Part shown: positions 1 through 8,238 of the stretch, in pieces
Layout: every line of letters starts with the position of its first letter
Position numbering within the stretch: position 1 is the first letter of the stretch
Notes under the pieces: model-generated
Database searches by the model: none
What the model was told of the DNA's origin: nothing
What the model saw: the letters and a program-made list of their open reading frames with translations, nothing else
Assembly (NCBI RefSeq): GCF_002119765.1
Contig: NZ_CP021112.1
Location: forward strand, 2,722,501-2,786,500
DNA from: Pseudorhodoplanes sinuspersici
Lineage (GTDB): Bacteria; Pseudomonadota; Alphaproteobacteria; Rhizobiales; Xanthobacteraceae
Length of the DNA: 64,000 bases
Reading direction: 5' to 3'
Made by a program: the position numbers and the translations under genes

Positions 1-1
1 G

Positions 2-445
2 TTCGTCGGCTCGTTCCTGTTCTCGGCGGTCTTTGCCTATCTCGGCGGCCATGAGCCGATCGAAAAATTCGTGCTGGCGCTCAACCTCAATTCGACGGGC
101 TTCATGATCCTCGCCCAGATCATCATTTTCGTCCTGGGCTGGCCGCTCGAATGGACGGAGATCATTGTGATCTTCATGCCGATCTTCCTGCCACTGCTGA
201 AGACCTTCAATGTTGATCCGCTGTTTTTCGGGCTGCTGGTGGCGCTGAATATTCAGACTTCGTTCCTGTCGCCGCCGGTGGCGATGGCACCGTTCTATCT
301 GAAGGGGGTGGCGCCGAGCTGGGTGAACATCAACGATATTTTTCGCGGTGTTCTGCCCTATCTCATGATCGTTATCGTCTCGATGATCATGCTCTATACA
401 TTTCCACAGATCGGACTCTGGCTGCCGAATTATCTGTACCAGTAA
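2..445 (+). CDS. TRAP transporter large permease (DctM family), C-terminal part, cut by window edge
   Basis: About 147 C-terminal residues are visible; the reading frame is open to the first bases, so the start lies outside the window. The sequence is almost entirely hydrophobic, with at least three membrane segments, and contains LNIQTSFLSPPVA and an IFRGVLPYL stretch near the end, the typical tail of TRAP large permeases. The DctM protein at 3827-5152 has the equivalent LQTSFLTPPF and IYRGVIPF blocks, so the two are paralogues of one family. It would form the sodium-driven membrane channel of a tripartite C4-dicarboxylate/organic-acid type importer. The matching binding protein and small permease presumably lie to the left. 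Substrate unknown. Confidence 0.85.
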   Translation, partial: FVGSFLFSAVFAYLGGHEPIEKFVLALNLNSTGFMILAQIIIFVLGWPLEWTEIIVIFMPIFLPLLKTFNVDPLFFGLLVALNIQTSFLSPPVAMAPFYLKGVAPSWVNINDIFRGVLPYLMIVIVSMIMLYTFPQIGLWLPNYLYQ

Positions 446-474
446 TTTGCGCAGTCGGTTTGGAGTTTGGTAGC

Positions 475-675
475 ATGTTTCTTCTGATCGCCGGCTTGGT
501 CATTCTCGTCATCACGGGTGCCGTGTTCTGGTATTGTTTGCCGCGTAACGGCAACGCTCACCGTTTCGTTGGAACCGAGTTCGAGCCTTATGTCGGTGTG
601 GCTTTCACCACGGCGGTGGCGCTGAGTTTTACTTTGACCTTGTCGGGCGTGCTCGACATGATCGGCAATCAGTAA
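475..675 (+). CDS. Small two-helix inner-membrane protein, function unknown
   Basis: A 66-residue protein with an N-terminal hydrophobic helix (about residues 2-22), a short polar middle (PRNGNAHRFVG), and a second hydrophobic stretch near residues 40-62. ATG 475 is preferred over an in-frame TTG at 460 because GGAG lies about 9 bases upstream. It sits 29 bases after a TRAP large permease and 24 bases before an amidase, so it is probably co-transcribed with them. I do not recognise a family. It could be an accessory subunit of the transporter, but nothing in the sequence proves this. Confidence 0.6.
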   Translation: MFLLIAGLVILVITGAVFWYCLPRNGNAHRFVGTEFEPYVGVAFTTAVALSFTLTLSGVLDMIGNQ

Positions 676-699
676 ATGCCGCACTTCGCCTGTTGAGAT

Positions 700-2067
700 T
701 TGGTTTTGACCGACGTTGCACTTTCAAACCTGACAGCCTGCCAGGCCGCTACGGAGATCGCGCGCGGCGCAATTTCCGCGCAGGATTACACGCGCGCGTG
801 TCTTGCACGCATCGAAGAGGTCGAGAGCGAAATCCAGGCCTTCGCTCATTTCGATCCTGCGCATGCCATCGCACAAGCGCGGGAACTCGACGCGCATAAG
901 GCGCGCGGCGGGACGCTGGGGCCGTTGCACGGTATACCTGTTGCCATCAAGGACATCATCGACACCAGCGACTATCCGACCGAATTCGGCTCGCCGCTGT
1001 TCAAGGACCGCCGCCCATTTGACGACGCGACCATTGTCGCCAAGCTGCGGAGCGCAGGCGCGGTGATCCTTGGCAAGACGGTCACAACCGAATTCGCCTA
1101 CTTTCACCCCGGCAAAACCCGCAATCCGCACGATACGGCCAGGACCCCTGGCGGTTCTTCGTCCGGGTCGGCCGCAGCCGTCGCGTCCGGCATGGTGCCG
1201 CTCGCGATCGGGTCGCAGACCAATGGTTCGATCATCAGGCCCGCCTCTTTCTGTGGCGTCTTCGCCATCAAACCGAGTCACGGTCTGGTGTCGCGTCACG
1301 GCGTGCTTACTCTCTCGCGTGCGCTCGATCATGTCGGTCCCTTCGCGCGCACACTGGAAGATCTCGGATTGATCCTGGAAACGCTTGCCGGGTTCGACCC
1401 GGAGGATCCCGATACGCGTCCCATTGCGGTGCCGCCATTCCGCAAGGCCGTGACCGAGAAATTTCCGTTGGAGCCGCGCATTGCATTTGTGCGCACGCCA
1501 ATCTGGGACAAAGCCGATATTGCAACGCGGACGGCTTTCGAGGGTCTGGCGGAAGCACTCGGACCTGCCTGCTACCCGGTCGAATTGCCGGAGCGCTATG
1601 CCGAAGCCTGGGAGGCGCATCGCGTGGTGATGGCGTCAGACATGGCGCATCGCTTTGGCGCGCTCGTTGACCAGCGCGGAGACGGTGTTAGCTCCGTATT
1701 GCACGATCTGGTTGCCGAGGGCCGCAAGGTGACGGCGACGCAATATCTCGCCGCACGCGATCTTGCGCAGTCGCTCGCGAAGGGCCTCAATGAAATTTTT
1801 GAGGAGTGCAACGCGATCATCACGCCAGCCGCGCCTGGCGTGGCGCCGATCGGTCACAATTCCACCGGCAATCCGGCTTTCTGCTCGCTATGGACGCTGG
1901 TCGGCCTGCCGTCGATATCGTTGCCGCTGTTGGAAGGCGAAGGCGGCATGCCGCTTGGCGTTCAGCTCATCGGCGCGCGCAACGACGACGTCCGCTTATT
2001 TCGGACTGCGAAATGGCTGGCGGAAAAGATCACACCAAAAGGCAAGAAGCGCGCGAAGAAATCCTGA
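700..2067 (+). CDS. Amidase, amidase-signature (AS) family
   Basis: A 455-residue amidase hydrolysing a carboxamide C-N bond; no signal peptide, so cytoplasmic. The AS signature is complete: Lys84 in AIKDIID, the cis-Ser in [14 protein letters not shown] (Ser153) and the nucleophile Ser177 in SQTNGSIIRPAS. Their spacing (69 and 24 residues) equals that of malonamidase E2. Both possible starts are TTG (700 and 706); there is no clear ribosome site, so the start is uncertain by a few residues. It sits between two TRAP transporters, which suggests it acts on an amide brought in by one of them. It is not GatA: there is no gatB/gatC beside it. Substrate cannot be told from sequence. Confidence 0.85.
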   Translation: MVLTDVALSNLTACQAATEIARGAISAQDYTRACLARIEEVESEIQAFAHFDPAHAIAQARELDAHKARGGTLGPLHGIPVAIKDIIDTSDYPTEFGSPLFKDRRPFDDATIVAKLRSAGAVILGKTVTTEFAYFHPGKTRNPHDTARTPGGSSSGSAAAVASGMVPLAIGSQTNGSIIRPASFCGVFAIKPSHGLVSRHGVLTLSRALDHVGPFARTLEDLGLILETLAGFDPEDPDTRPIAVPPFRKAVTEKFPLEPRIAFVRTPIWDKADIATRTAFEGLAEALGPACYPVELPERYAEAWEAHRVVMASDMAHRFGALVDQRGDGVSSVLHDLVAEGRKVTATQYLAARDLAQSLAKGLNEIFEECNAIITPAAPGVAPIGHNSTGNPAFCSLWTLVGLPSISLPLLEGEGGMPLGVQLIGARNDDVRLFRTAKWLAEKITPKGKKRAKKS

Positions 2068-2180
2068 ACATGATCCAATCGTGATCCAATGTCTGATTGC
2101 CGATTGATCAGATCTGCCTAAACTATTATCAATTCACTTGTCGTGAATGCGAGCACGCCCCCGGCAGCAAAAAATCGGGC

Positions 2181-2197
2181 TGGCCTGCAACTTGCTT
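2181..2197 (+). promoter_or_regulatory. Sigma-54 (RpoN) type -24/-12 promoter for the TRAP operon
   Basis: TGGCCTGCAACTTGCTT has the invariant GG-N10-GC spacing and matches the RpoN consensus (TGGCAC-N5-TTGCW) at nearly all key positions. It lies 38 bases before the ATG of the DctP gene, which gives a short leader carrying a good GGGAGAG ribosome site. If real, the operon needs an enhancer-binding activator; none is encoded in this window. Confidence 0.5.
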
Positions 2198-2235
2198 AAA
2201 AATGACGCTTCGTAACCGTTTCGCGGGAGAGTGTC

Positions 2236-3321
2236 ATGAAACGTCGGGATTTCACAAAAATTGCTTTGGCGGGAGCCGCGGCGAGTGTTGCCGCGCCTGC
2301 GGTGGTGCGCGCGCAAACCACCTTTAATTGGAAAATGACCAGCTTTTATGGGCCAAATGCGGCGTTTTATTCAACCGGTCCGGGCGGTGCGAAAGACCTC
2401 TGCAAGCGCATCGAGGACATGTCCAATGGCCGGATCAAGATCCAGTTCTATGGCGCCGGCGAACTGATCCCGGCGGCTGAAGGTTTCGACGCCGTCTCAT
2501 CCGGCACGGTCGAGATGAACTACGCCAATTCGTATTTCTGGACCGGCAAGAGCTTTGCCGCGCAATACTTCACAGCGGTGCCGTTCGGGCTGAATTTCCA
2601 GGGTTTCAACGGCTGGATGTATGATGGCGGTGGCCTCGGTCTGTGGCGCGAGGTCTACGACCGTTTCAATCTCGTGCCGTTCGTTTGCGGCAATACCGGC
2701 GTGCAGATGACCGGCTGGTTCCGCAAGCCGATCGAAAAGCCCGAAGACCTGCAGGGTCTCAAGATGCGCATCCCCGGCCTTGCCGGCCGTGTCTACAAGG
2801 AGCTTGGGGTCGACTCGCGCCTGATTGCGCCGGGCGAAATCTTTCCCTCGCTCGAACGCGGCGTCATCGATGCTGCGGAATTCGTCGGCCCGTATCTCGA
2901 TCGTCAGCTCGGTCTGCAGAAGGTCGCGAAATATTACTACACGACCGGCTGGCACGAGATGGCGACCGCGAGCGAACTCACCATCAACAAGGCGAAGTGG
3001 AATTCGTTGCCGCCCGACCTCAAAGCCATCGTGGAAAATGCATGCGCCGCCTGCAACACGATCAGCGAGGCCTGGTGCCAGAAGAACAATGCCGAAGCGA
3101 TGGAAGATCTGGTGAAGAACCAGGGCGTGATCGCGCAGCCGCTGCCGGATTCAGTGGTGAAGGCGCTCAAGGTTGCGACCGACAAAATCCTCGCCGAAGC
3201 GGTTGCCAAGGATCCGGTCACCAAGAAGGTCAATGACTCTTACATGGCGTACAAGGCGAAATACGATGCCTGGGCCGATCTGAGCGAAGCCGTCTACCAT
3301 AGCAAGATCAGAAAGGCGTAA
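2236..3321 (+). CDS. TRAP transporter substrate-binding protein (DctP family), Tat-exported
   Basis: A 361-residue periplasmic binding protein. The N-terminus MKRRDFTK followed by an Ala-rich hydrophobic stretch ending near AVVRAQ is a twin-arginine signal. The mature part follows the DctP/TakP pattern: GAGELIPAAEGFDAVSSGTV, the selectivity-helix region around GLKMRIPGLAGRVYKELG, and the FPSLERGVIDAAEFVGP block. The conserved Arg in KMRIPG normally binds the substrate carboxylate, so an organic acid or amino-acid-like ligand is expected. The closest pattern I recognise is the TakP (2-oxoacid) branch, from general resemblance only. It is the first gene of a P-Q-M operon with the next two; the intergene gap is one base. 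Confidence 0.9.
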   Translation: MKRRDFTKIALAGAAASVAAPAVVRAQTTFNWKMTSFYGPNAAFYSTGPGGAKDLCKRIEDMSNGRIKIQFYGAGELIPAAEGFDAVSSGTVEMNYANSYFWTGKSFAAQYFTAVPFGLNFQGFNGWMYDGGGLGLWREVYDRFNLVPFVCGNTGVQMTGWFRKPIEKPEDLQGLKMRIPGLAGRVYKELGVDSRLIAPGEIFPSLERGVIDAAEFVGPYLDRQLGLQKVAKYYYTTGWHEMATASELTINKAKWNSLPPDLKAIVENACAACNTISEAWCQKNNAEAMEDLVKNQGVIAQPLPDSVVKALKVATDKILAEAVAKDPVTKKVNDSYMAYKAKYDAWADLSEAVYHSKIRKA

Positions 3322-3322
3322 T

Positions 3323-3826
3323 TTGAATTCAGTGGAGAAACTGGCCCACGGGATCGACGCATTCGTCGATCTCGTGGGCCGTGCTACGTCATGGCTGGCG
3401 CTGGGTATCGCGCTTGTCATGGGCGCGAACGTACTGCTGCGTTATGCGTTTTCCTACGGCTTCATCTGGGCGCAGGAACTGGAGTGGCACATTTTCGTGC
3501 CGATCTGTCTGTTCGGTATGTCCTATGCGCTGCTTCACGGCGAGCATGTTCGGGTCGACGTGCTGTTCCAGTATTACACGCCGCGCAACAAGCATCTCGT
3601 CGAGGTGATTTCGGCGTTCATCTCGATGGCCTTCTGCGTCATCGTGATCTGGCTGTCGATCCCGTATGTCTACCAATCCTGGTCGATCGGGGAAGGGACG
3701 GCCAATCCCGGCGGCATCGATTATCGCTATATCGTCAAGTCGCTGATCCCGATCGGCTTTGCCATCCTGTTTCTGCAATCGCTGTCCGAAGCGATCAAGA
3801 ATTACATCGCAATGCGGAGAGCTTAA
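3323..3826 (+). CDS. TRAP transporter small permease (DctQ family)
   Basis: 167 residues with four hydrophobic segments and the DctQ core WAQELEWHIFVPICLFGMSYALLHGEHVRVDVL, where the acidic Glu-Trp pair and HVRVD turn are typical. It anchors the large permease in the inner membrane. The start is TTG 3323, directly after the DctP stop, with AGAAAGG about 7 bases upstream; a GTG at 3332 is an alternative. It ends immediately before the ATG of the large permease, so the two are translationally coupled. Confidence 0.88.
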   Translation: MNSVEKLAHGIDAFVDLVGRATSWLALGIALVMGANVLLRYAFSYGFIWAQELEWHIFVPICLFGMSYALLHGEHVRVDVLFQYYTPRNKHLVEVISAFISMAFCVIVIWLSIPYVYQSWSIGEGTANPGGIDYRYIVKSLIPIGFAILFLQSLSEAIKNYIAMRRA

Positions 3827-5152
3827 ATGCCGGCGTCGGAAATCCTCGCCATCCTGATGCTGGTATCGTTTTTCGTGCTGCTGATAGCCGGCATTCCTGT
3901 TGCGCTGACATTGGCAACGGCAGGCCTTGTCTTCGGCTATCTTGGTTTCGGCAGTCTGCTGTTCAATCTTCTCCCCAGCCGCATCTTCGGGGTGGTCACC
4001 AATTCGACGCTCCTCGCGATTCCTCTGTTCGTGTTCATGGGAATGATGCTGGAAAAATCGAAACTGGCCGAAGATCTGATGGATGTGATCGGCCATCTCG
4101 CAGGATCGCTGCGCGGCGGACTGGGGATCGGCATCGTGCTTGTCGGCGTTCTACTCGGGGCCACGACGGGCATTGTCGGCGCGACCATTGTCACGCTTGG
4201 CCTGCTCACGTTACCCGGCATGCTGCGGCGCGGTTACGATAAGAGGCTTGCTTGTGGTGTGATCTGCGCGTCCGGAACGCTTGGTCAGATCATTCCGCCA
4301 AGTCTCATTCTCATTCTGCTCGCCGACATTCTCAATGAATCGGTCGGCACACTGTTTGCCGCGGCGATGGTTCCGGGGCTGCTGTTGGCGGCGATTTATG
4401 TCATCTACATTCTCGTACTCGGCATCATTCGCCCCGATATGGTGCCAGCCTTCTCGCAAGAGGAGCGCGACCTTATTTCGAAAAAAGAGCTCTTGACGAA
4501 ATCCTTCAAGGTGGTCGCGCCTCCGGTCGCCCTTGTCGGTGCGGTGCTCGGTTCGATCATTGCCGGAATCGCGGCGCCCTCGGAGGCCGCTTCGATGGGA
4601 GCGCTCGGCGCCATCGTCGTTACGGCCATCGGTGGGCGCCTGAATTGGAGTGTCGTCCGCGAAACCGCGCAAGCTACGACGAAGATCACGGCGATGATGA
4701 TGTTCATCCTGATCTGCGCGCAGGCCTTTGCGCTCGCCTTCCGCGGATTGCAGGGTGAAAAAATTGTTCACGATCTCTTTGCGTTCCTGCCGGGTGGCGT
4801 CAATTCGGACATCTGGTTCCTGATGCTGATCATCTTCATCCTCGGTTTCTTCATCGAGTGGATCGAGATTTCCTACATCGCGGTGCCGTTATTCCTGCCG
4901 GTGTTCATTCAGGCCAATGTCGATCTGGTCTGGCTCGCGGCCCTGATATGCATCAATCTTCAGACGTCGTTCCTGACGCCGCCCTTCGGCTGGGCATTGT
5001 TCTTCCTGCGTGGTGTGACGCCGCCGGAGGTGACGACCGGCGACATCTATCGCGGGGTGATCCCATTCATCATCATGCAGTTCGTCGCGCTGGTGCTGGT
5101 CTTCCAGTTCCCGGCGCTGGCGACGTGGCTGCCCAAGGCGATCGGCTGGTAA
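3827..5152 (+). CDS. TRAP transporter large permease (DctM family)
   Basis: 441 residues, full length for DctM, about 12 membrane segments. Hallmarks include the early LATAGLVFGYLGFG region, TTGIVGATIVTLGLLTLPGMLRRGYDKRLACGVICASGTLGQIIPPSLILILLADILNESVGTLF, and a second-half repeat ending LQTSFLTPPFGWALFFLRGV. It moves the substrate delivered by the binding protein, driven by a Na+ gradient. The ATG follows the DctQ TAA with no gap. A flavin dehydrogenase begins 105 bases downstream on the same strand and may process the imported compound. Confidence 0.92.
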   Translation: MPASEILAILMLVSFFVLLIAGIPVALTLATAGLVFGYLGFGSLLFNLLPSRIFGVVTNSTLLAIPLFVFMGMMLEKSKLAEDLMDVIGHLAGSLRGGLGIGIVLVGVLLGATTGIVGATIVTLGLLTLPGMLRRGYDKRLACGVICASGTLGQIIPPSLILILLADILNESVGTLFAAAMVPGLLLAAIYVIYILVLGIIRPDMVPAFSQEERDLISKKELLTKSFKVVAPPVALVGAVLGSIIAGIAAPSEAASMGALGAIVVTAIGGRLNWSVVRETAQATTKITAMMMFILICAQAFALAFRGLQGEKIVHDLFAFLPGGVNSDIWFLMLIIFILGFFIEWIEISYIAVPLFLPVFIQANVDLVWLAALICINLQTSFLTPPFGWALFFLRGVTPPEVTTGDIYRGVIPFIIMQFVALVLVFQFPALATWLPKAIGW

Positions 5153-5257
5153 TTCACCAAGCGAATGCTGTAATCTGTGCTCATATCCCGGGAAGGTGGG
5201 ATCCAGGATATTTCTGGTTGCCTGCTGGCCTGGGCATGAGCGGAACTTCAGCGTATT

Positions 5258-7111
5258 ATGCCGCACATCACGCGTCGCGATTTCTTCAATGGTTTTGCGC
5301 TCGGCATTGCCGCCGGCCTGACACCCGTCCAGCAGCTTTTCGCGCAGGATGCCGTTCGCTATCCGCCGGCTCTCATGGGCATGCGCGGCCAGCATGATGG
5401 CTCGTTCGAGGCGGCGCATGCGATGCGCGATGGGCAGACGCCATCGTTCGATCATGTCGCAATCGACGAGCGTTACGATCTCGTCATTGTCGGTGCCGGC
5501 ATCAGCGGCCTGTCGGCGGCCTTTTTCTACCGGCAGCAGAATCCCGATGCCCGCATCCTGATCCTCGACAATCACGACGATTTCGGCGGTCACGCCAAGC
5601 GCAATGAATTTCGCATCGGCGATCGTCTCGTCCTCAGCTATGGCGGCAGCGAGTCGCTGCAATCGCCGATGGGCCTTTACAGCAATGTCGCCAAACGACT
5701 GCTGCGCGATCTGAATGTCGATATCGACCGCTTCCGGACGGCGTTCGATCGCAATCTCTATCCCTCGCTCGGCCTGTCGCGTGGCGTATTCTTTCCGCGC
5801 GAGCATTTCGGCCGCGATGTCCTGGTGAATGGCGATCCGACCGCAATGGTGGCCGACGATCTTGGTCCCGGATTGCTGAATGAAAAGACGCCGCAGGACT
5901 TCGTTGCCGGCTTTCCGCTGCCGGACGACGAGAAGGCTCAGGTCCTCGCATTGTATGATCGGACACGCGATCCGCTGGTGGGAAAGACCACCGAGGAAAA
6001 GACCGCTTTTCTCGAAACAGTCAGCTACCGCGATTATCTGATCAAGACATGCGACCTGAGCGAAAAGGCCGCGAACTGCTTCCATGGCCGTTCGCTCGAT
6101 TTCATGGCACTGGCGAGCGACATGATCCCGGCTGCGGGTGCGCGCGAGATCGGATTGCCCGGTTTTGCCGGCCTTGGGCTACCGGAGCAGGCGAGTCCCG
6201 AACGCGACGAGCCCTACATCTATCATTTTCCCGACGGCAATGCCTCGATCGCGCGGCTCCTGGTGCGCGCGTTGATTCCTGGTGCCGCTCCCGGCAACAC
6301 GATGGAAGACATCGTGCTGGCGCCGTTCTTCTATGAACGCCTCGATCGCGACGGCAATGCCGTGTGTATCCGTCTCGACAGCACCTGCGTGAACGTCAAG
6401 TCAACACCGTCAGGCGCAGAGCTGGCTTATGTCCGGCACGGCAAAATGCATCGCGTGAAAGCCACGCACACCATCCTTGCCTGTTTCAACATGGCCATTC
6501 CCTACATGATGCCGGACTTGCCGGAAGAGCAGCGCAACGCGCTTCTCCGCAACGTCAAGGCGCCACTCGTTTATACCAAGGTGCTGATGCGCAACTGGAA
6601 GGCTTTCGCCAATCTCGGTGTGCACGAGATTTCCGGGCCAATGTCGTTCCACAGCCGCGTGAAGCTCGATTACCCGGTCAGCATGGGCGGTTATCGTCAT
6701 CCGCGCGATCCTTCGGAGCCCATGGGGCTGCATCTCGTGCATGTGCCGAACGAGTCCAATCCGGGCATGGAAGCGCGCGACCAGTTCCGTCTCGGCCGCA
6801 TGCAGCTTCTGGACATGACCTTTGCCGATTTCGAAACGCGCATACGCGACGAACTTGACCGCATGCTGGGGGCAGGCGGCTTTTCCAGTGCGCGGGATAT
6901 CACTGCGATCACGGTCAACCGCTGGTCGCATGGATATTCCTATGGCGCCAATTCACTGTTCGATTCAGGAGAACTGGCAAACACGATCGAACGCGCGCGT
7001 CAGCCCGCCGGCCGTGTTGCCATCGCCAATTCGGATTCGGACTGGCACGCCTATGCGCATTCCGCGATCGATCAGGCGCATCGGGCCGTGCGGGAAGTGC
7101 TGATAGGGTGA
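5258..7111 (+). CDS. FAD-dependent amine dehydrogenase, spermidine-dehydrogenase (SpdH)-like, Tat-exported
   Basis: 617 residues. The N-terminus carries TRRDFFNGFALGIAAG, a twin-arginine signal. RYPPALMGMRGQHDGSFEAAH follows at about residues 34-54, a block I associate with bacterial spermidine dehydrogenases. The dinucleotide-binding motif VIVGAGISGL lies at residues 77-86, with a LILDNHDDFGGHAKRNEF flavin contact after it. The C-terminus has a second FAD-site-like run (GRVAIANSDSDWHAYAHSAIDQAH). Family length is about 620, so it looks complete. The family is periplasmic and oxidises secondary amines of polyamines, passing electrons to the respiratory chain. The position after a TRAP operon suggests a catabolic role; that the substrate is a polyamine is inference. 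The start ATG has only a weak ribosome site. Confidence 0.65.
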   Translation: MPHITRRDFFNGFALGIAAGLTPVQQLFAQDAVRYPPALMGMRGQHDGSFEAAHAMRDGQTPSFDHVAIDERYDLVIVGAGISGLSAAFFYRQQNPDARILILDNHDDFGGHAKRNEFRIGDRLVLSYGGSESLQSPMGLYSNVAKRLLRDLNVDIDRFRTAFDRNLYPSLGLSRGVFFPREHFGRDVLVNGDPTAMVADDLGPGLLNEKTPQDFVAGFPLPDDEKAQVLALYDRTRDPLVGKTTEEKTAFLETVSYRDYLIKTCDLSEKAANCFHGRSLDFMALASDMIPAAGAREIGLPGFAGLGLPEQASPERDEPYIYHFPDGNASIARLLVRALIPGAAPGNTMEDIVLAPFFYERLDRDGNAVCIRLDSTCVNVKSTPSGAELAYVRHGKMHRVKATHTILACFNMAIPYMMPDLPEEQRNALLRNVKAPLVYTKVLMRNWKAFANLGVHEISGPMSFHSRVKLDYPVSMGGYRHPRDPSEPMGLHLVHVPNESNPGMEARDQFRLGRMQLLDMTFADFETRIRDELDRMLGAGGFSSARDITAITVNRWSHGYSYGANSLFDSGELANTIERARQPAGRVAIANSDSDWHAYAHSAIDQAHRAVREVLIG

Positions 7112-7125
7112 GCTTGGCTGACGTC

Positions 7126-7174
7126 CTAGAGCTTTCCGGCTTTGATGGAATCAAAGCCGCGGCTCTAGCTTTTT
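7126..7174 (+). terminator. Nested hairpin with T-rich tail, terminator of the FAD dehydrogenase gene
   Basis: Outer arms CTAGAGC (7126-7132) and GCTCTAG (7162-7168) enclose a perfect 9-bp stem GGCTTTGAT / ATCAAAGCC (7138-7146 / 7150-7158, loop GGA), followed by CTTTTTG. It begins 14 bases after the stop codon. Confidence 0.7.
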
Positions 7175-7175
7175 G

Positions 7176-7226
7176 TTTTGGCGCGTTTTCTGCACGCGAA
7201 CCGTGCCCACTTCGCTCGAAAACGCT
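7176..7226. repeat. Palindromic intergenic element ending at the protease stop codon
   Basis: GCGTTTTC (7183-7190) and GAAAACGC (7218-7225) are inverted arms around a CACGCGAACCG...CACTTCG core. The same core with a following GAAAACGCTCT is a motif I know as a frequent intergenic repeat in rhizobial chromosomes. It abuts the TAG of the minus-strand gene and may also end its transcript. Confidence 0.5.
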
Positions 7227-8057
7227 CTAATCTGCGACGTAACAGGCCTGTCCTTCAGCCAGGGCCTGGAACGTGCTGTAGGCCATCCAGACATAGCCGT
7301 TGCTGCCCCAGGCCGTTCCCTGGCTATTCTGGATCAGTACCGCGCCTACACCTTCACCGCCCTTGTTGTCGTCATAACCGATGATCAGCATGCAATGCCC
7401 AACCGGCTTGCCGTTCTTGCCGACCTTGGGATCGCCATTGCCGACATAGGGCACCGGCTCACCTTGGTATTCTGACCAGTCCGTATAGAGATGCGTTCCA
7501 TAGGCAAGCGCTCTGTCCGAGGCCAGGACCTGTTTCACGCTGTCGAGGTCGCTGACGTCCACCCACTTGATCGGCCCGATTTTGAACGCAGCATCGGGAG
7601 TAAGATTGGCCTTGCCGTATTTCTCCCAAAGCTGCGCGCAATTTGCCACATAGGGCGCAGTCTGCATGGAAGGCGTACCATCGAAGGCAAGGCGACTGAA
7701 ATAGGAACTGAAACTCGTGTCGCCGCAAGTTCCTGATTGGCCGTTTCCGTTCAACACCTGGATGTAAATGAAAGCCGGGCTTGCCTGGCCAGCGGTTGTA
7801 GACGGATCGACCTTTCCCGCTTTTGCTGCCGTGTAGGTTGCGAGCCCGTAAGTCGTGGCCCAGGCGCAGCACGAGCCGGGATAGCCTTCGTTTTCCGTTG
7901 TGCCCTGCTGCCCGACGGGCGGTAAGAACTTGCTCGGTATGTTGTGCGAGGACGGCAATGTTTCGACATATCGCGGCCGGGTGACTGGCCTTGCTTCGTG
8001 GATTGTCGGATCGTAACCGTAGCCATCAACGTCGGTCGGCATCGAGACAGTCTCCAT
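7227..8057 (-). CDS. Papain-like (C1 family) cysteine peptidase
   Basis: 276 residues with the three C1 signature regions in order: oxyanion Gln and catalytic Cys in VGQQGTTENEGYPGSCCAWA (Gln50 or Gln51, Cys63), His221 in GKPVGHCMLIIGYDD, and Asn244 in IQNSQGTAWGSNGYVWM, which mirrors the eukaryotic KNSWGxxWGxxGY. The residue after the catalytic Cys is Cys instead of Trp. There is no signal peptide and no long prodomain; only about 45 residues precede the Gln, so either it is cytoplasmic or it leaves by another route. It is monocistronic, convergent with the FAD dehydrogenase. C1 peptidases are sparse in proteobacteria. Physiological target unknown. Confidence 0.82.
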   Translation of the reverse strand: METVSMPTDVDGYGYDPTIHEARPVTRPRYVETLPSSHNIPSKFLPPVGQQGTTENEGYPGSCCAWATTYGLATYTAAKAGKVDPSTTAGQASPAFIYIQVLNGNGQSGTCGDTSFSSYFSRLAFDGTPSMQTAPYVANCAQLWEKYGKANLTPDAAFKIGPIKWVDVSDLDSVKQVLASDRALAYGTHLYTDWSEYQGEPVPYVGNGDPKVGKNGKPVGHCMLIIGYDDNKGGEGVGAVLIQNSQGTAWGSNGYVWMAYSTFQALAEGQACYVAD

Positions 8058-8238
8058 GCATTCGGATGTGCAACAGATGAGACCGTTTTTATAGCCGCGG
8101 GGCTATTGCAGCCGTGTTACCAGATTACTTGCGAACAGATGTTTTGCATTAGACGTGCGATCGCTGTGCAACCGCATTGCACGTACAATGTCCGCGTCGA
8201 TCATGCGGCAGACAACGCCTTGCAGCCGATGACGACGG

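Noticed and set aside
4889..6085. A 398-codon minus-strand frame opposite dctM and the FAD dehydrogenase
   Set aside because: It spans the ends of two well-supported genes and shows no own features.
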